This document shows, piece after piece, positions 17,718-29,520 of a DNA stretch of 64,000 nt (position 1 is its first letter; each line of letters starts with the position of its first letter). The notes beneath the pieces were generated by a model, which was given only the letters and a program-made list of their open reading frames with translations, had not been told where the DNA came from and searched no databases. This DNA is from Bacillota bacterium (GTDB lineage: Bacteria > Bacillota > Sulfobacillia > JAJZYS01 > JAJZLH01): assembly GCA_021850485.1 (NCBI GenBank), contig JAJZLY010000008.1, positions 85,879-149,878 on the forward strand. Direction: 5' to 3'. Position numbers and translations under genes: made by a program.

Positions 17718-20294
17718 CTAGCTGCTGGCCCTGCCATGGCAGCGCTTGTACTTCTTTCCGGAGCCGCAGGGACAGGGGTCGTTGCGGCCGACGTGCTGCG
17801 TGGCCGCTGGCGCAAGCGGCTGGTGGGAGACCACAGCGCCGGCTGGGTTGGCGGTCTGTTCGCTGATCACCACGCCGCCGCCGCCGGCGGGGGGCGCGGC
17901 CGGATGGATGGGTCGACCGCTGAACCCCTCCTCCGGGGGCGTCACGTTCACCTGCACCTTGAGCACGAAGCGCACCATGTCCTGGCGGACGGCATCCGTC
18001 ATCTCCTGAAACATGGCGAAGGCCTCTTGCTTATAGGCGACCAGGGGGTCCAGCTGGCCGTAGGCGCGCAGCCCAATGCCCTCTCTCACGTCGTCCATGG
18101 CCTGCATGTGCGAGATCCACTTCTCATCCACGACCCGCAGTGCGATCAGACGTTCCAGCTGACGCAACAACTCGGGGCTGAGCTCTTGCTCCTTTTTCTC
18201 GTAGGCCTCGAGGGCCTTGGCCTGGATCAGGTCCTCGATCTCCTCGCCGCTGAGCGGCTCCAGGTCGGCCTCGGTCACCTGGCCGGGATTCAGAAAGTTC
18301 GCTTCGGCATACTCCAGCATGCCTTTGAGGTTCCACTCGCCGCCGTCTTGGTCCGGCTCGAACAAATCGACGGTGTGCTCCACCTCTTGATCGATCATCG
18401 ACAACATCCGCTCTCTGAGGTCGAGCGTCCCGTCCAGGATCTGGCGGCGCTCCCCGTAGACCACCTCGCGCTGGGTGTTCATCACGTCGTCGTAGTCCAA
18501 AAGGTGTTTTCTCATGTCAAAGTTCCGGCCCTCCACCCGCTTTTGCGCCCGCTCGATGCTGCGGGTGAGGATGGTGTGTTGAATCGCCTCATCGTCGGGA
18601 AGACCCAGACGGTCCATCAGACTCTGCAGATTTTCTCCGCCGAAGATGCGCATCAGGTCGTCTTCCAGGCTGACGTAGAACTGTGACGATCCGGGGTCGC
18701 CCTGGCGGCCGGACCGCCCTCTCAACTGATTGTCGATGCGCCGGCTCTCGTGCCGCTCGGTGCCCAGAACGTGCAGCCCGCCAAGCGCCGCCACGCCCTC
18801 GCCCAGCTTGATGTCCGTACCTCGGCCAGCCATGTTGGTGGCAATCGTGACCGCCGCCATCTGGCCCGCCTCGGCGATAATGGCGGCTTCTTTCTCATGT
18901 TGCTTGGCGTTGAGCACCCGGTGCGGGATGCCCCGCTTATCGAGGAGACGAGCCAGATGCTCTGACTTCTCAATCGAAATGGTGCCAACCAGAACCGGCT
19001 GGCCGCGGCTGTGACGAGTCACGATGTCCTCCACCACCGCGCTGAATTTGGCCTCTTCGCGCTTATAGACCAGGTCAGGCATATCCTCGCGGATCATCGG
19101 CATGTTGGTGGGAATGGCCACCACTGAGATCTGGTAGATCTTGCGAAACTCCTCTTCCTCCGTGACGGCCGTACCAGTCATGCCGGCCAGCTTTTTGTAC
19201 ATCCGGAAGAAGTTCTGGAAGGTGATGGTGGCCAGCGTCACATTCTCTGACGCGATCTTGACGTTCTCCTTGGCCTCAATCGCCTGGTGCAGGCCGTCGG
19301 AGTAGCGGCGGCCAAACATCAGCCGGCCGGTGAACTCGTCGACGATCAGCACTTCGCCGTCTTTGACCACGTAGTCACGATCCAGCTTCATCAGGGCGTG
19401 CGCCTTCAGGGCCTGCATCAGGTAGTGCGAGAGATCAGTGCGGGCGTCGGCGTAGAGGTTGTCCACGCCGAGGGCGCGTTCCACCCGGGTCACACCAGCC
19501 TCGGTGGGGGCGACTGTCTTCGCCTTTTCATCCTTGGTGTAATCCTCACCCTCGGTCAGGGTTGGGATGATCTGGGCAAAGCGATGGTACAGCTCGGTCG
19601 ACTCATCGCCAGCTCCGGAGATGATCAGCGGCGTCCTCGCCTCGTCGATTAGCACCGAGTCCACCTCGTCGACGATGGCGTAGTGGTGGCCGCGCTGGAC
19701 CATATCTTCCGGCCGCACCACCATGTTGTCTCTGAGGTAGTCGAATCCGGCCTCGTTGTTGGTGATGTACGTGATGTCGCAGGCGTAGGACTGGCGGCGC
19801 ACGGACGTCTCCATGTTGCTGATCACCACGCCGACCTGCAGGCCGAGCAGCTCGTACGCCGGCGCCATCCAGTCCCGGTCTCGCTGGACTAGGTAGTCGT
19901 TGACCGAGACAATGTGCACGCCGCGGCCGCTCAAGGCGTTCAGATAAGCCGGCAGCACGGCGACCATCGTCTTTCCTTCACCGGTCTTCATCTCGGCGAT
20001 CCGTCCATCGTTCAGCACACAGGCACCCAGCACCTGAACGTCATAGGGTTTCAGCCCCACCGCCCGGGCACAGGCCTCACGGGCGTACGTGAAGGCCTCG
20101 ACCTGGAACTGGTCTATGCTCTCGCCGTTTTGGGCGCGCTCACGCAGGCCGAGGCTCTTCTGCCGCAACTGTTCATCTGTGAGTTTTTCCGCTTCATCGC
20201 CGAGCGCGTTGACAGCCTCAACGATGGGCAGGTGCCGCTTCAGTTCGCGTCCGTTGACGTCCCCCAGCAGCAACCCGCTGAGCATCTTGATCAT
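17718..20294 (-). CDS. secA: Preprotein translocase ATPase SecA
   Basis: SecA, 858 residues, drives Sec-dependent export through SecYEG. Visible in order: [11 protein letters not shown] (Walker A, about residues 100-110), the [19 protein letters not shown] motif, the AGMTGTA and [13 protein letters not shown] helicase motifs, [11 protein letters not shown], and a C-terminal zinc-binding SEC-C tail [17 protein letters not shown] that binds SecB or ribosomes. A glycine- and proline-rich linker precedes the tail. Upstream is a candidate extended -10 promoter; downstream prfB follows closely. Confidence 0.98.
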   Translation of the reverse strand: MIKMLSGLLLGDVNGRELKRHLPIVEAVNALGDEAEKLTDEQLRQKSLGLRERAQNGESIDQFQVEAFTYAREACARAVGLKPYDVQVLGACVLNDGRIAEMKTGEGKTMVAVLPAYLNALSGRGVHIVSVNDYLVQRDRDWMAPAYELLGLQVGVVISNMETSVRRQSYACDITYITNNEAGFDYLRDNMVVRPEDMVQRGHHYAIVDEVDSVLIDEARTPLIISGAGDESTELYHRFAQIIPTLTEGEDYTKDEKAKTVAPTEAGVTRVERALGVDNLYADARTDLSHYLMQALKAHALMKLDRDYVVKDGEVLIVDEFTGRLMFGRRYSDGLHQAIEAKENVKIASENVTLATITFQNFFRMYKKLAGMTGTAVTEEEEFRKIYQISVVAIPTNMPMIREDMPDLVYKREEAKFSAVVEDIVTRHSRGQPVLVGTISIEKSEHLARLLDKRGIPHRVLNAKQHEKEAAIIAEAGQMAAVTIATNMAGRGTDIKLGEGVAALGGLHVLGTERHESRRIDNQLRGRSGRQGDPGSSQFYVSLEDDLMRIFGGENLQSLMDRLGLPDDEAIQHTILTRSIERAQKRVEGRNFDMRKHLLDYDDVMNTQREVVYGERRQILDGTLDLRERMLSMIDQEVEHTVDLFEPDQDGGEWNLKGMLEYAEANFLNPGQVTEADLEPLSGEEIEDLIQAKALEAYEKKEQELSPELLRQLERLIALRVVDEKWISHMQAMDDVREGIGLRAYGQLDPLVAYKQEAFAMFQEMTDAVRQDMVRFVLKVQVNVTPPEEGFSGRPIHPAAPPAGGGGVVISEQTANPAGAVVSHQPLAPAATQHVGRNDPCPCGSGKKYKRCHGRASS

Positions 20295-20349
20295 GGCGCA
20301 CCTCGCCAGTCATCAGATCAGCCCATGCGCATGCCGTGGGCTCCCTGTC

Positions 20350-20358
20350 AGTCTAGCA
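20350..20358 (-). promoter_or_regulatory. Candidate extended -10 promoter for secA-prfB
   Basis: Minus strand GATGCTAGACT: TAGACT with TGC just upstream, about 55 bases before the secA ATG and downstream of the HD-GYP stop. The -35 match is poor. The form resembles the candidate uvrA, murJ and rpmE promoters in this window. Confidence 0.4.
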
Positions 20359-20388
20359 TCCACGGCCTGTGGAGACTACCGGACCCCT

Positions 20389-21759
20389 TTAACCGACCTG
20401 TTCGACCTTGCCGACTTCTTGCTCCAGATGGGCGCGCAGTCGGTCGGTCAGTTCTGCCTTTTCCATGTCCAAAAACGCCTTCGCCACCCGTGGGTCGAAC
20501 TGGGTCCCGGCAGCCCGGGCGATTTCCTGATGGGCGATCGTGGGCTCGGCACCCTTACGATAGGGGCGATCGGAGGTCATGGCATCGTAGGTGTCGACCA
20601 CGCTGATCAGCCGGGCGCCGTACGGGATCTCCTCGCCGCCGATACGGTCTGGGAACCCCTGCCCGTCCCAGCGCTCATGGTGGGCACCGACCCAGCGGAT
20701 GCCTGGACCGAGGAAGCGCAAGTGACTGAGGATGCGCTCGCCAATAGGGGCGTGCTGCTGCATGATCAGGTACTCGCGCAGCACAAAGGCGCCAGCCTTG
20801 TTCAGGATCTCATCTGGAATGGCGATCTTGCCAACGTCGTGCAGGATGGAACTGAAGTACAAGGTGTCCATGTCCTTGTCCGACAGCTTCAGGTACTCGC
20901 CGAGGGCAATAGTCCCTTCGGCCACTCGCTGCGAATGTCCGAAGGTATAGCTGTCCTTTGCATCCAGGGCGTTCACCAAGGTGGCAACCACGTCCAGATA
21001 GGCCTCACGCAACTGAACGAAGCGCTCCATGGTCCAGCGGGAGAAGAGCAGGGGCCCGAAGAACAGGGCCGGGCCGATCACACCCAAGCCAACGTATGAC
21101 GCGGCGATGAGGAGTCCCAGAAGAATGTCACCCAGGTAATTGGCCCAGGCAAAACTGAGATCCACACGCCAGATGGTGCGGAGGGATTTTCCCAACCACC
21201 ACGACAAGTATTGAGCGGTTATGCTCAGGTTCAGTATTGCAAAGACAACGCCCGCCAAGGTTGCGGGAATGATGTCAGAGACTACTGACAATCCGCTGTG
21301 CGCTAGAGTTCCTCCAACCAAGTGGAAGACCACGGCACCAACGAAGACGCCAAGAAAGAGCTGGCTCCGATTAAAGATCAGTGCACGCAGTGGCGTCTGG
21401 CCCAGAAGATCTCGAAGTCGAAGACTGCCAACCAGCGCCAAGAGACCGACAACCAGTGGGGGGAACAGCACGATTTCGGCCAGATAACACGCGCTGCTGA
21501 CCGAGATGGTTCCCTTGTCTGCATTAAACGGGAGGTGCACTGGAAATGCCTCAATAGCTAGGTTCAAAAGGAGGAAAAAGCCGACTGTGGGCCATGAGAC
21601 GGGAGTGAGACCCAAGCGCCACGCGCCTACACCCAGCACCACAGCCAGAATGGCTAGGCCAAGGGTATAGATCCACAACTTCCTATGGACGGTCCGCTCG
21701 GCGCGCTCCGCCACCTCGGTAACCCTCCGCTCTTGTCTCTCCCGGCCCCCGTGGAACAT
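20389..21759 (-). CDS. Membrane HD-GYP domain protein (probable cyclic di-GMP phosphodiesterase)
   Basis: 456 residues. The N-terminal half (about residues 28-235) holds about seven hydrophobic helices, an integral membrane sensor resembling MASE-type domains. The C-terminal half is an HD-GYP domain with the metal motif HDVGKIAIPDEIL and the GYP-loop variant HHERWDGQGFP, plus DTYDAMTSDRPYR. Such proteins hydrolyse cyclic di-GMP. HHE, D and G are kept; only the tyrosine of GYP is phenylalanine, a common active variant. It lies between a phosphotransferase gene and secA, with a GGDEF-type gene nearby. The ligand of the membrane part is unknown. Confidence 0.88.
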   Translation of the reverse strand: MFHGGRERQERRVTEVAERAERTVHRKLWIYTLGLAILAVVLGVGAWRLGLTPVSWPTVGFFLLLNLAIEAFPVHLPFNADKGTISVSSACYLAEIVLFPPLVVGLLALVGSLRLRDLLGQTPLRALIFNRSQLFLGVFVGAVVFHLVGGTLAHSGLSVVSDIIPATLAGVVFAILNLSITAQYLSWWLGKSLRTIWRVDLSFAWANYLGDILLGLLIAASYVGLGVIGPALFFGPLLFSRWTMERFVQLREAYLDVVATLVNALDAKDSYTFGHSQRVAEGTIALGEYLKLSDKDMDTLYFSSILHDVGKIAIPDEILNKAGAFVLREYLIMQQHAPIGERILSHLRFLGPGIRWVGAHHERWDGQGFPDRIGGEEIPYGARLISVVDTYDAMTSDRPYRKGAEPTIAHQEIARAAGTQFDPRVAKAFLDMEKAELTDRLRAHLEQEVGKVEQVG

Positions 21760-22028
21760 GGCTCGTCATCAGCCGTTGACCTGAACGGTAGCGTTCCCAG
21801 TCACGACACGAACAATCGAAGCAACCAACTTGCGCAAGATAGATCCCCTTTACACTGGATCCCGCCAGACCGCTAATCTCTGGCCAAGAACCCCGCTGGG
21901 CTCAGTTCTGCGCGTTGGGGCCGGGAGTGAGACGGCGCTAAGAGTTCGCTCCTTGCACGCGTTTCCCTCTTCGCACCATAGATCCTGAGTCCCTGCGACT
22001 CCGACATTTCGGCGCCGCTGGCCCGAGC
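21760..22028 (-). other. Non-coding gap, 269 bases
   Basis: Spacer between the phosphotransferase and HD-GYP genes. No convincing open frame, RNA fold or intrinsic terminator was recognised, and a T-box was looked for and not found. A short GAGTC/GACTC repeat near 22000 is too weak to call. It presumably holds the HD-GYP promoter. Confidence 0.4.
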
Positions 22029-22946
22029 TTAGGGTCGACTCCTCGCCGACGCGCTCCGGCGGAGCTCATCGGCCACAACCTCGGCGATCACATGGCGGGC
22101 GTTGGCGGCGAGGGCCGGATTTCGCTCTCGGTAGTAAGGGAGCTGAATCAATGCCACCGAAAGCGCCCAGCCACGGCCGCGCGCCCAGGTGGCATCATCA
22201 ACCTCCAACGCGGCACGAAACGTCTCTCTCGCATCGGCCGAGAGGAGGTTCCAGCCCACGATCAGGTCACAGGCCGGGTCGCCTGTACCCATCATTCCGA
22301 AGTCGATGACCGCACTCAGCCGTCCGTTGGTGACCAAGACATTTCCGGGTGACAGGTCTCCATGCAGCCAAAGAGGCGGGCCGATCCACTGTGGAGTGCA
22401 CAACGCCGCTTCCCAAGCGGCGACAGTCGCGTCGGTATCGATCATCCCAGTGAGTTCCGTGATCGCCGCCCGGGTCTTTGCATCTCTCTCGATCAGCGGC
22501 ACGCCTCGGCTGGCCGTCGGCCCGCCAGCCAGGTCGAATTGGTGCAGGGCTGAGATAAACCCGGCCAGATCTCGGGCCAGCAGATCGGGCTCAGCCAGCC
22601 GGCCAACCACTGGGTTTCGGCCAGTCAGCCATGGGCAGACCGACCACCGCCACGGATAGCCATCAGCGGGCAGACCCTGGGCCAGCGGTACCGGGATCGC
22701 ACATGGCAGCCGTGGCGCCAGTTGCTTCAGCCATCGCTGCTCTCTGTCTTCGTCGTCCAGGTCATCGACGCCAGACCAAGGCGCGCGTGGTAATCGCACG
22801 ACCAGCTCAGTGCCCAGACGGTAGAGGGCGTTGTCCGTCCCGCTGGACCGGACCGCTCTCAGCGGTAGGTCAGCCCACTTCGGAAACTGCTCGGCAAGCA
22901 GCCGCCGCACCAAAGACGCATCGATGTCCAGTTCGTGGTCATGCAT
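22029..22946 (-). CDS. Aminoglycoside phosphotransferase-family kinase
   Basis: About 305 residues with the APH/choline-kinase fold. It has the catalytic (Brenner) loop WLHGDLSPGNVLV and the metal-binding AVIDFGMMGTGDPACDL. The nucleotide-side N-lobe is visible as VRSSGTDNALYRLGTELVVRLPR. These enzymes phosphorylate small hydroxylated molecules; sequence alone does not show whether this one inactivates an aminoglycoside or acts on another metabolite. The ATG at 22946 is preferred, since it starts MHDHELDIDASLVRRLL like family members; a longer reading to 23120 adds an arginine-rich extension. No second resistance gene is nearby. Confidence 0.82.
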   Translation of the reverse strand: MHDHELDIDASLVRRLLAEQFPKWADLPLRAVRSSGTDNALYRLGTELVVRLPRAPWSGVDDLDDEDREQRWLKQLAPRLPCAIPVPLAQGLPADGYPWRWSVCPWLTGRNPVVGRLAEPDLLARDLAGFISALHQFDLAGGPTASRGVPLIERDAKTRAAITELTGMIDTDATVAAWEAALCTPQWIGPPLWLHGDLSPGNVLVTNGRLSAVIDFGMMGTGDPACDLIVGWNLLSADARETFRAALEVDDATWARGRGWALSVALIQLPYYRERNPALAANARHVIAEVVADELRRSASARSRP

Positions 22947-23061
22947 CTTGCGCCTGGGTGTCCGCCGGCTCACCGTGCGTCTTCGGCGCTGCCACGAATG
23001 GTGCACAGCCAGCCTTGCCGCCATCTCTTGGCCAGATCCAAAAGTCCTAGGCGATCGGCCC

Positions 23062-24102
23062 TCACGGTCCGTTAGTCGGTGGCTTTCTGGCCGCTTTTTC
23101 GGCCCGGGCCAAGACGTCATGGGCGCTGTCTTTGTCCCACCTCGAGGCTGACCCGACCGAAAGCTGAATGGCCGACATCGGATCGTGCATCAGCGACTCG
23201 TGCAACCCGGCGGCGCTCAGGGCTGCCAGCCGCTCGACGTCATTCCAGCGGGACAGCTCGCGAACCAGGTGCTGCCTGATGTACTCGGTACGGGCAGGCT
23301 CTGGGTCATCCACAACCACCACAAACTCGTCGCCGTGAAGGCGGGCACACCAGGCCTCCCTGGGCACGGCTTGGCGCAAGATACGGCCCATGCTCTTGAC
23401 CACTTCGTCGCGAAAGCGACGGCCCAGGCGCTGGTGCACATTGTCCAAATCCTTGATCAGCAGGTACATCAGTGAAAAAGGGGCACCGTTCTTGTCCAGG
23501 CGCGCAAAGGCTTCCGCAACCCAGAGGTCGTTGCCCAGTCCGGTCAAGCCATCGGACCGGCGCAACAATTCCATCTCGAGCAAGTTGGCCGCTTCGGAGG
23601 CGAACAGGCGGATGACCTCAGCCTCGGCGGCGCCCGGCACCTTTCCGTTGGTCGGATCGTCGCAGGTCAGATTACCGACCGAGTCGGCGGTTGTGCTATC
23701 CAGCAGGACCAAGAACATATCGTCCGGGTGCCACTCGGTGAAGTCACCCGCCTCATGGTGCGAGGCGAGCATGGCCGCCATCTCGTCAGCGGACACAGCC
23801 GTGTGCGAAATGAAGAAGGCACCCGGCGTCAGTTCTTGACCGCGTGCGGTCAGGTCTCGGTAGTACTTCGGACCGTGCCCGTGGGTGGCGATCCACTGGA
23901 TTTCATCGGCGGTCAGACCGGCACCGCCGATCAAGTGGCCAAGCGGGGCCGTTCCGTAGACCTGAATCAAGGCCCGGCGGAAGATGCCGGTAGCAACCAC
24001 ACCGTCGGCGACCGCGGTCAGCTTTTCGGTCAGATCAGTGGCCGCGTTGATCCGGTTTTGGGCCTGGAGCAACGCTCGCAGGGCCTCGGCGTTAAAGTCC
24101 AT
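23062..24102 (-). CDS. GAF-like plus degenerate GGDEF domain protein
   Basis: About 346 residues. Residues 1-175 look like a GAF-type sensor: paired helices around a core ending DDMFLVLLDSTTADSVGNLTCDDP, then a helix with EAEVIRLFASEAANLLEMELLRR. The rest is a GGDEF domain beginning DGLTGLGN. The active-site motif reads HGDEF instead of GGDEF, and the substrate motif normally NDxxGHxxGD reads VHQRLGRRFRD, so diguanylate cyclase activity is doubtful. It may bind GTP or act as a regulator. The start at 24102 (MDFNAEALRALLQ) leaves a 37-base gap to hpf; a longer form would overlap it. Confidence 0.78.
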   Translation of the reverse strand: MDFNAEALRALLQAQNRINAATDLTEKLTAVADGVVATGIFRRALIQVYGTAPLGHLIGGAGLTADEIQWIATHGHGPKYYRDLTARGQELTPGAFFISHTAVSADEMAAMLASHHEAGDFTEWHPDDMFLVLLDSTTADSVGNLTCDDPTNGKVPGAAEAEVIRLFASEAANLLEMELLRRSDGLTGLGNDLWVAEAFARLDKNGAPFSLMYLLIKDLDNVHQRLGRRFRDEVVKSMGRILRQAVPREAWCARLHGDEFVVVVDDPEPARTEYIRQHLVRELSRWNDVERLAALSAAGLHESLMHDPMSAIQLSVGSASRWDKDSAHDVLARAEKAARKPPTNGP

Positions 24103-24139
24103 GTCGTCCCTGCCTTGCTTGTGACGTAGGAGCTCTCCC

Positions 24140-24646
24140 CTAACCTTCGGGGCCGAGAAGGCCGTACCGTCCGTCGTGCCGCCGGTAGACGACATTGACG
24201 TGGTTGGACTCCGCGTTCATAAACGCGAAAAAATCATGCCCCAGAAGATTCATCTGCATGACCGCCTCTTGCGGATCCATGGGCTTCAATGAGAACTGCT
24301 TCTGGCGAACAATTTCATCTCGCACTATAGGATTCGGTGCACTCCGATCCGGTGTGACCGTCGTCCGTTCGAAACGGGCCCGATACCTCTGGATCTGCCG
24401 CTCCAGTTTGGCCACAGCTTCGTCGATGGCGGCGTACATGTCCTTGGTGCGGGCTTCGCCGCGCAACACGGCACCCCTTAGCGGCACCGTCGCCTCACAA
24501 ATATGCTGTCCCCGTTCCACCTCCAGCAGGACCTGAGCCGCCTGCACCCCGCTCCAAAATCGGGCAAGGTGGGCGAGCTTCTTTTGCGCATACGACTCCA
24601 GCGCCTCGGTGACGACCACATTGTGCCCGTGCACGACCAGTTCCAT
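24140..24646 (-). CDS. hpf: Ribosome hibernation promoting factor, long form
   Basis: 168 residues. The N-terminal S30AE/YfiA domain (MELVVHGHNVVVTEALESYAQKKL to about residue 100) binds the 30S A/P site. A linker follows, then the C-terminal dimerisation domain (IVRDEIVRQKQFSLKPMDPQEAVMQMNLLGHDFFAFMNAE), which joins two ribosomes into 100S particles. That makes it the long HPF of Gram-positive bacteria. The ATG at 24646 is chosen because the conserved domain starts there and GGTGAG lies upstream; a reading to 24790 would run into metK. In Bacillus hpf also lies beside secA; here three genes separate them. Confidence 0.93.
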   Translation of the reverse strand: MELVVHGHNVVVTEALESYAQKKLAHLARFWSGVQAAQVLLEVERGQHICEATVPLRGAVLRGEARTKDMYAAIDEAVAKLERQIQRYRARFERTTVTPDRSAPNPIVRDEIVRQKQFSLKPMDPQEAVMQMNLLGHDFFAFMNAESNHVNVVYRRHDGRYGLLGPEG

Positions 24647-24672
24647 GTGTCTCACCTGCCTGGGTGAGGTGT

Positions 24673-24690
24673 TCTGGGCGAAAACCCAGA
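24673..24690 (-). repeat. Small hairpin between metK and hpf
   Basis: TCTGGG (24673-24678) and its complement CCCAGA (24685-24690) around a 6-base loop. No T-run follows on the minus strand, so it is a weak candidate for an attenuating or processing hairpin at the metK end. Confidence 0.3.
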
Positions 24691-24732
24691 CCCCTGCCCA
24701 CGGCTTGGTGGCTGGCGGCCGAACCGCCGCGT

Positions 24733-25911
24733 TCAGCGGTAGACGGCGGCCGCCTTTTTCATATCGGCCAAGCGGTCCAGCCGTTCCCACGGAAAGTCGG
24801 CTCCGGGCCGGCCAAAGTGGCCGTAACTGGCGGTTTGCCGGTAGATCGGCCGACGCAGGTCGAGCGCTTCGATAATGGCGGCAGGTCGAAAGTCGAAGAC
24901 CTGGGCCACTGCCTGTGCCAGCTGGGCGTCTGGCAACACTCCTGTACCAAAGGTGTCTATATGCACGGCCAGCGGCCTAGCCACGCCGATGGCGTAGGCA
25001 ATTTGAATCTCGCAGCGCCGGGCCAGACCGGCGCTGACCACGTGCTTGGCCGCCCACCTGGCGGCATACGCACCGGAGCGGTCGACCTTGGTCGGGTCTT
25101 TTCCGGAGAAGGCGCCACCGCCGTGGTGAGCGACCCCGCCGTAACTGTCGACAATGATCTTGCGCCCGGTCAGACCGGTGTCGGCGTGTGGCCCGCCCAG
25201 CACGAAGCGGCCCGACGGGTTGACCAAGACCCGGGTGTGTGCGCCGACCCATTCCGGCGGCAGCACCGGATCGATCACGTGCTGGCGGATCTGTTCGCCA
25301 ATGTCGTCGTTGGACACCCCTGATTTGTGCTGCGTCGAGACCACCACCGTCTCCACGCCCTGGACGACCCCGTCTTGGTAGGAGACGGTGACCTGAGTCT
25401 TGCCGTCCGGCAAGACGAAGGGCAGAAGCTGGCTCTTGCGCACCTCGGCCAGTCGTTCGGCCAGCCGGTGCGCCAGGAAGATCGGTAGCGGCATCAACTC
25501 GGTGGTTTCGTCGCAGGCAAATCCAACCACCATGCCCTGGTCGCCAGCCCCCAGATCCTGATCGCCGCCTTGGCGGGTCTCCACCGACCGGCTGACCCCG
25601 TGGGCGATGTCCTGGGACTGATCGTGGATCGACGTGAGCACAGCACAGGTATCGGCGTCGAAACCGTACTTGGCCCGGGTGTATCCGATGTCCCGGATGA
25701 TCTCCCGGCAAAGACGCGGCACATCCACATAGGCCTCAGTCGTGATCTCGCCCGAGACCAAGACCAGACCGGTCGTGACCAACGTCTCGCAGGCCACCCG
25801 GGAATTGGGGTCCTGGGCCAACAGGGCGTCCAGAATCCCGTCCGAGATCTGGTCGGCGATCTTGTCCGGGTGGCCCTCCGTAACCGACTCCGAGGTGATC
25901 AGCTGTGGCAC
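24733..25911 (-). CDS. metK: S-adenosylmethionine synthetase
   Basis: MetK, 392 residues, joins methionine and ATP to S-adenosylmethionine. Typical signatures: [30 protein letters not shown] at the N-terminus, the loop [16 protein letters not shown], and the glycine-rich [19 protein letters not shown]. It starts at the GTG at 25911. Expression is set by the SAM-I riboswitch and terminator directly upstream, so the product limits its own synthesis. No feature departs from the family. Confidence 0.98.
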   Translation of the reverse strand: MPQLITSESVTEGHPDKIADQISDGILDALLAQDPNSRVACETLVTTGLVLVSGEITTEAYVDVPRLCREIIRDIGYTRAKYGFDADTCAVLTSIHDQSQDIAHGVSRSVETRQGGDQDLGAGDQGMVVGFACDETTELMPLPIFLAHRLAERLAEVRKSQLLPFVLPDGKTQVTVSYQDGVVQGVETVVVSTQHKSGVSNDDIGEQIRQHVIDPVLPPEWVGAHTRVLVNPSGRFVLGGPHADTGLTGRKIIVDSYGGVAHHGGGAFSGKDPTKVDRSGAYAARWAAKHVVSAGLARRCEIQIAYAIGVARPLAVHIDTFGTGVLPDAQLAQAVAQVFDFRPAAIIEALDLRRPIYRQTASYGHFGRPGADFPWERLDRLADMKKAAAVYR

Positions 25912-25933
25912 GTCCTATCCCTTCCCTTTCGAC

Positions 25934-26068
25934 AAAAAATCACGCCCCAAAAGAGGGCGTGACCGATCCCTCTCTCATCCTGCGGTCACCCGCCGGGATT
26001 GGCACCGCACCCTTCGGGCCGGTTGCCGGGCTTCATCGGGCCGTCCCCTCAGCCGCTCTCGATAAGAG
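25934..26068 (-). ncRNA. SAM-I (S-box) riboswitch with intrinsic terminator, upstream of metK
   Basis: The aptamer runs from about 26068 to 25972 on the minus strand. P1 pairs CTCTTATC with GGATGAGAG. The conserved core GAGAGCGGCTGAGGGGACGG is followed by CCCGATGAAGCCCGGCAACC and GGTGCCAATCC, a close S-box match. An expression-platform hairpin follows: TCACGCCC (25962-25955) pairs with GGGCGTGA (25947-25940), then six T. High S-adenosylmethionine should favour the terminator and stop metK transcription. The platform ends 23 bases before the metK GTG. Confidence 0.95.
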
Positions 26069-26092
26069 CAAAACGCTGTGCGATTTATGACG

Positions 26093-26121
26093 AATCAACC
26101 ACACTGGCCGCGCGGTGTCAA
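26093..26121 (-). promoter_or_regulatory. Candidate promoter for the metK riboswitch transcript
   Basis: Perfect -35 TTGACA (26121-26116), 17-base spacer, then TTGATT (26098-26093). The distance places transcription start about 20 bases before the aptamer. The -35 includes the fabZ stop codon TGA (26120-26118). Confidence 0.5.
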
Positions 26122-26543
26122 CCGAGATCGGTACGGGGCCTGATCGCAAACAAGATGGTGGCCTCCGCCACCACCTCGCCGTCCACCCGCGCCATGCCAT
26201 GCGCCTTGCCCATGTTGTGGCGCAGTGACAAGATCTCGGCATCAACGACCACCACGTCACCGGGCCGCACTGGGCGGCGAAAGCGGGCCTGATCGATGCC
26301 GGCCAACAGTCCGATCGTCCCCTCGGCCTGGGAGACGGCAATGGCCGCTGCCTGGGCGATCGCCTCCACCAGCAGCACGCCTGGCATCACGGGCAACCCC
26401 GGAAAATGGCCCGCTAAGAAGGGCTCGTTTTCGGCCACGCATTTTTGGGTGCGGGCTCGCTTGCCGTCTTCCACTTCCAGCACCCGGTCCACCAGCAGAA
26501 ATGGCGGGCGGTGCGGCAGCCGGTCGCGCACGTTGATCGTCAC
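26118..26543 (-). CDS. fabZ: 3-hydroxyacyl-[acyl-carrier-protein] dehydratase FabZ
   Basis: FabZ, 141 residues, a hot-dog-fold dehydratase of fatty acid elongation. The signature [13 protein letters not shown] is followed by the catalytic region [21 protein letters not shown] with its conserved His and Glu. It starts at GTG (26543), 4 bases after the mbl stop, so the two are co-translated. The mbl-fabZ neighbourhood also occurs in Bacillus. No other fatty-acid genes are in the window. Confidence 0.95.
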   Translation of the reverse strand: MTINVRDRLPHRPPFLLVDRVLEVEDGKRARTQKCVAENEPFLAGHFPGLPVMPGVLLVEAIAQAAAIAVSQAEGTIGLLAGIDQARFRRPVRPGDVVVVDAEILSLRHNMGKAHGMARVDGEVVAEATILFAIRPRTDLG

Positions 26544-26547
26544 GGTC

Positions 26548-27552
26548 TCAGCTCACCGGCTTGAACAGCACCAGATGGCCGTTTTCCATGTCAGACTCCA
26601 GTGCCTTGGCCGTACCGATGGCCACCGTGGACAGGGGGTCCTCGGCCAGGTGCGTGGCCACGCCGGTGTCCTCTGCCACCAGCTCGATCAGTCCGTGCAG
26701 CAGCGAACCGCCTCCGGTGAACCAGATGCCGTTTTTCGCCACGTCCGAAACCAGCTCCGGCGGCGCCTCCTCGAAGGCCTTATGGATGGCATCCAAAATC
26801 ATGCCCACTGGCTCCATCAGGGCACCCTTGAGCTCATGCGGATGGATCGTGTAGTTTCTCGGCAAGCCGTTAACGAGGTCGCGACCGCGCAGCGCATACT
26901 CTCCGTCACGGCCCTTGGGGTGGACCGAGCCGATCATCATCTTGATCTCCTCAGCCGTACGCTCCCCGATCGCCACTCCGAACAGCCGGCGCACTTCGTT
27001 CTGGACCGCCAGATCCATCCGGTCTCCGCCGGAGCGGACTGAGGTGGCAGAGGCGATGCCGCCGAGACTGAGCACGGCGATGTCGGCGGTGCCGCCGCCG
27101 ATATCCACCACCATCTGACCTTCCGGACGCTGGATCTCCAGTCCGATACCGAGCGCCGCCGCCATCGCCTCGTCGATCAGCTCGACCCGACCGGCGCCGG
27201 CTTCCTTGGCCGCCTCCAGCACCGCCCGCTTCTCGGCGCCGGTGGCACCGGTCGGGATGCAGACCATGACCCGGGGTCTGGTCAGGCGCACGTTGCCGGA
27301 GACCTTCTCTATGAAATAGCGCAACATCGCCTCGGTGACCTCATAGTCGGCGATCACGCCGTCTTTCATCGGTCTGGTGGCGACGATCGAGTCTGGTGTC
27401 TTGCCGATCATGCGGCGGGCCTCCTCGCCCAGCGCCATGATCTCGTTGGTATCAGCGTGGCGGGCCACCACCGACGGCTCACGCAGCACGATGCCTTTGC
27501 CGCGCACACAGACGATGGAGTTGGCGGTTCCCAGGTCGATGGCGATTTCCAT
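26548..27552 (-). CDS. mbl: MreB/Mbl actin-like cell-shape protein
   Basis: 334 residues of the MreB family. It has the nucleotide phosphate-1 motif [18 protein letters not shown], phosphate-2 [18 protein letters not shown], and adenosine motif [13 protein letters not shown]. MreB-type filaments guide lateral wall synthesis along the inner membrane. mreC and mreD are absent here, and the gene lies between atpC and fabZ, the place of mbl in Bacillus-type genomes, so Mbl is preferred over MreB. This is inferred from position; the sequence alone does not separate the paralogues. Confidence 0.9.
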   Translation of the reverse strand: MEIAIDLGTANSIVCVRGKGIVLREPSVVARHADTNEIMALGEEARRMIGKTPDSIVATRPMKDGVIADYEVTEAMLRYFIEKVSGNVRLTRPRVMVCIPTGATGAEKRAVLEAAKEAGAGRVELIDEAMAAALGIGLEIQRPEGQMVVDIGGGTADIAVLSLGGIASATSVRSGGDRMDLAVQNEVRRLFGVAIGERTAEEIKMMIGSVHPKGRDGEYALRGRDLVNGLPRNYTIHPHELKGALMEPVGMILDAIHKAFEEAPPELVSDVAKNGIWFTGGGSLLHGLIELVAEDTGVATHLAEDPLSTVAIGTAKALESDMENGHLVLFKPVS

Positions 27553-27610
27553 CAGATGCCGGCCCCCTGATCAGTGCACTTCCAGCGACGGCTTCCACCT
27601 GACTGGGACT

Positions 27611-29520
<1,910 letters not shown>

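Noticed and set aside
21760-22028. Possible T-box or other riboswitch before the HD-GYP gene
   Set aside because: No T-box consensus, specifier-loop pattern or terminator could be found.
22029-22946. Phosphotransferase as a proven antibiotic-resistance gene
   Set aside because: The kinase motifs are clear but the family has many substrates and there is no resistance context.
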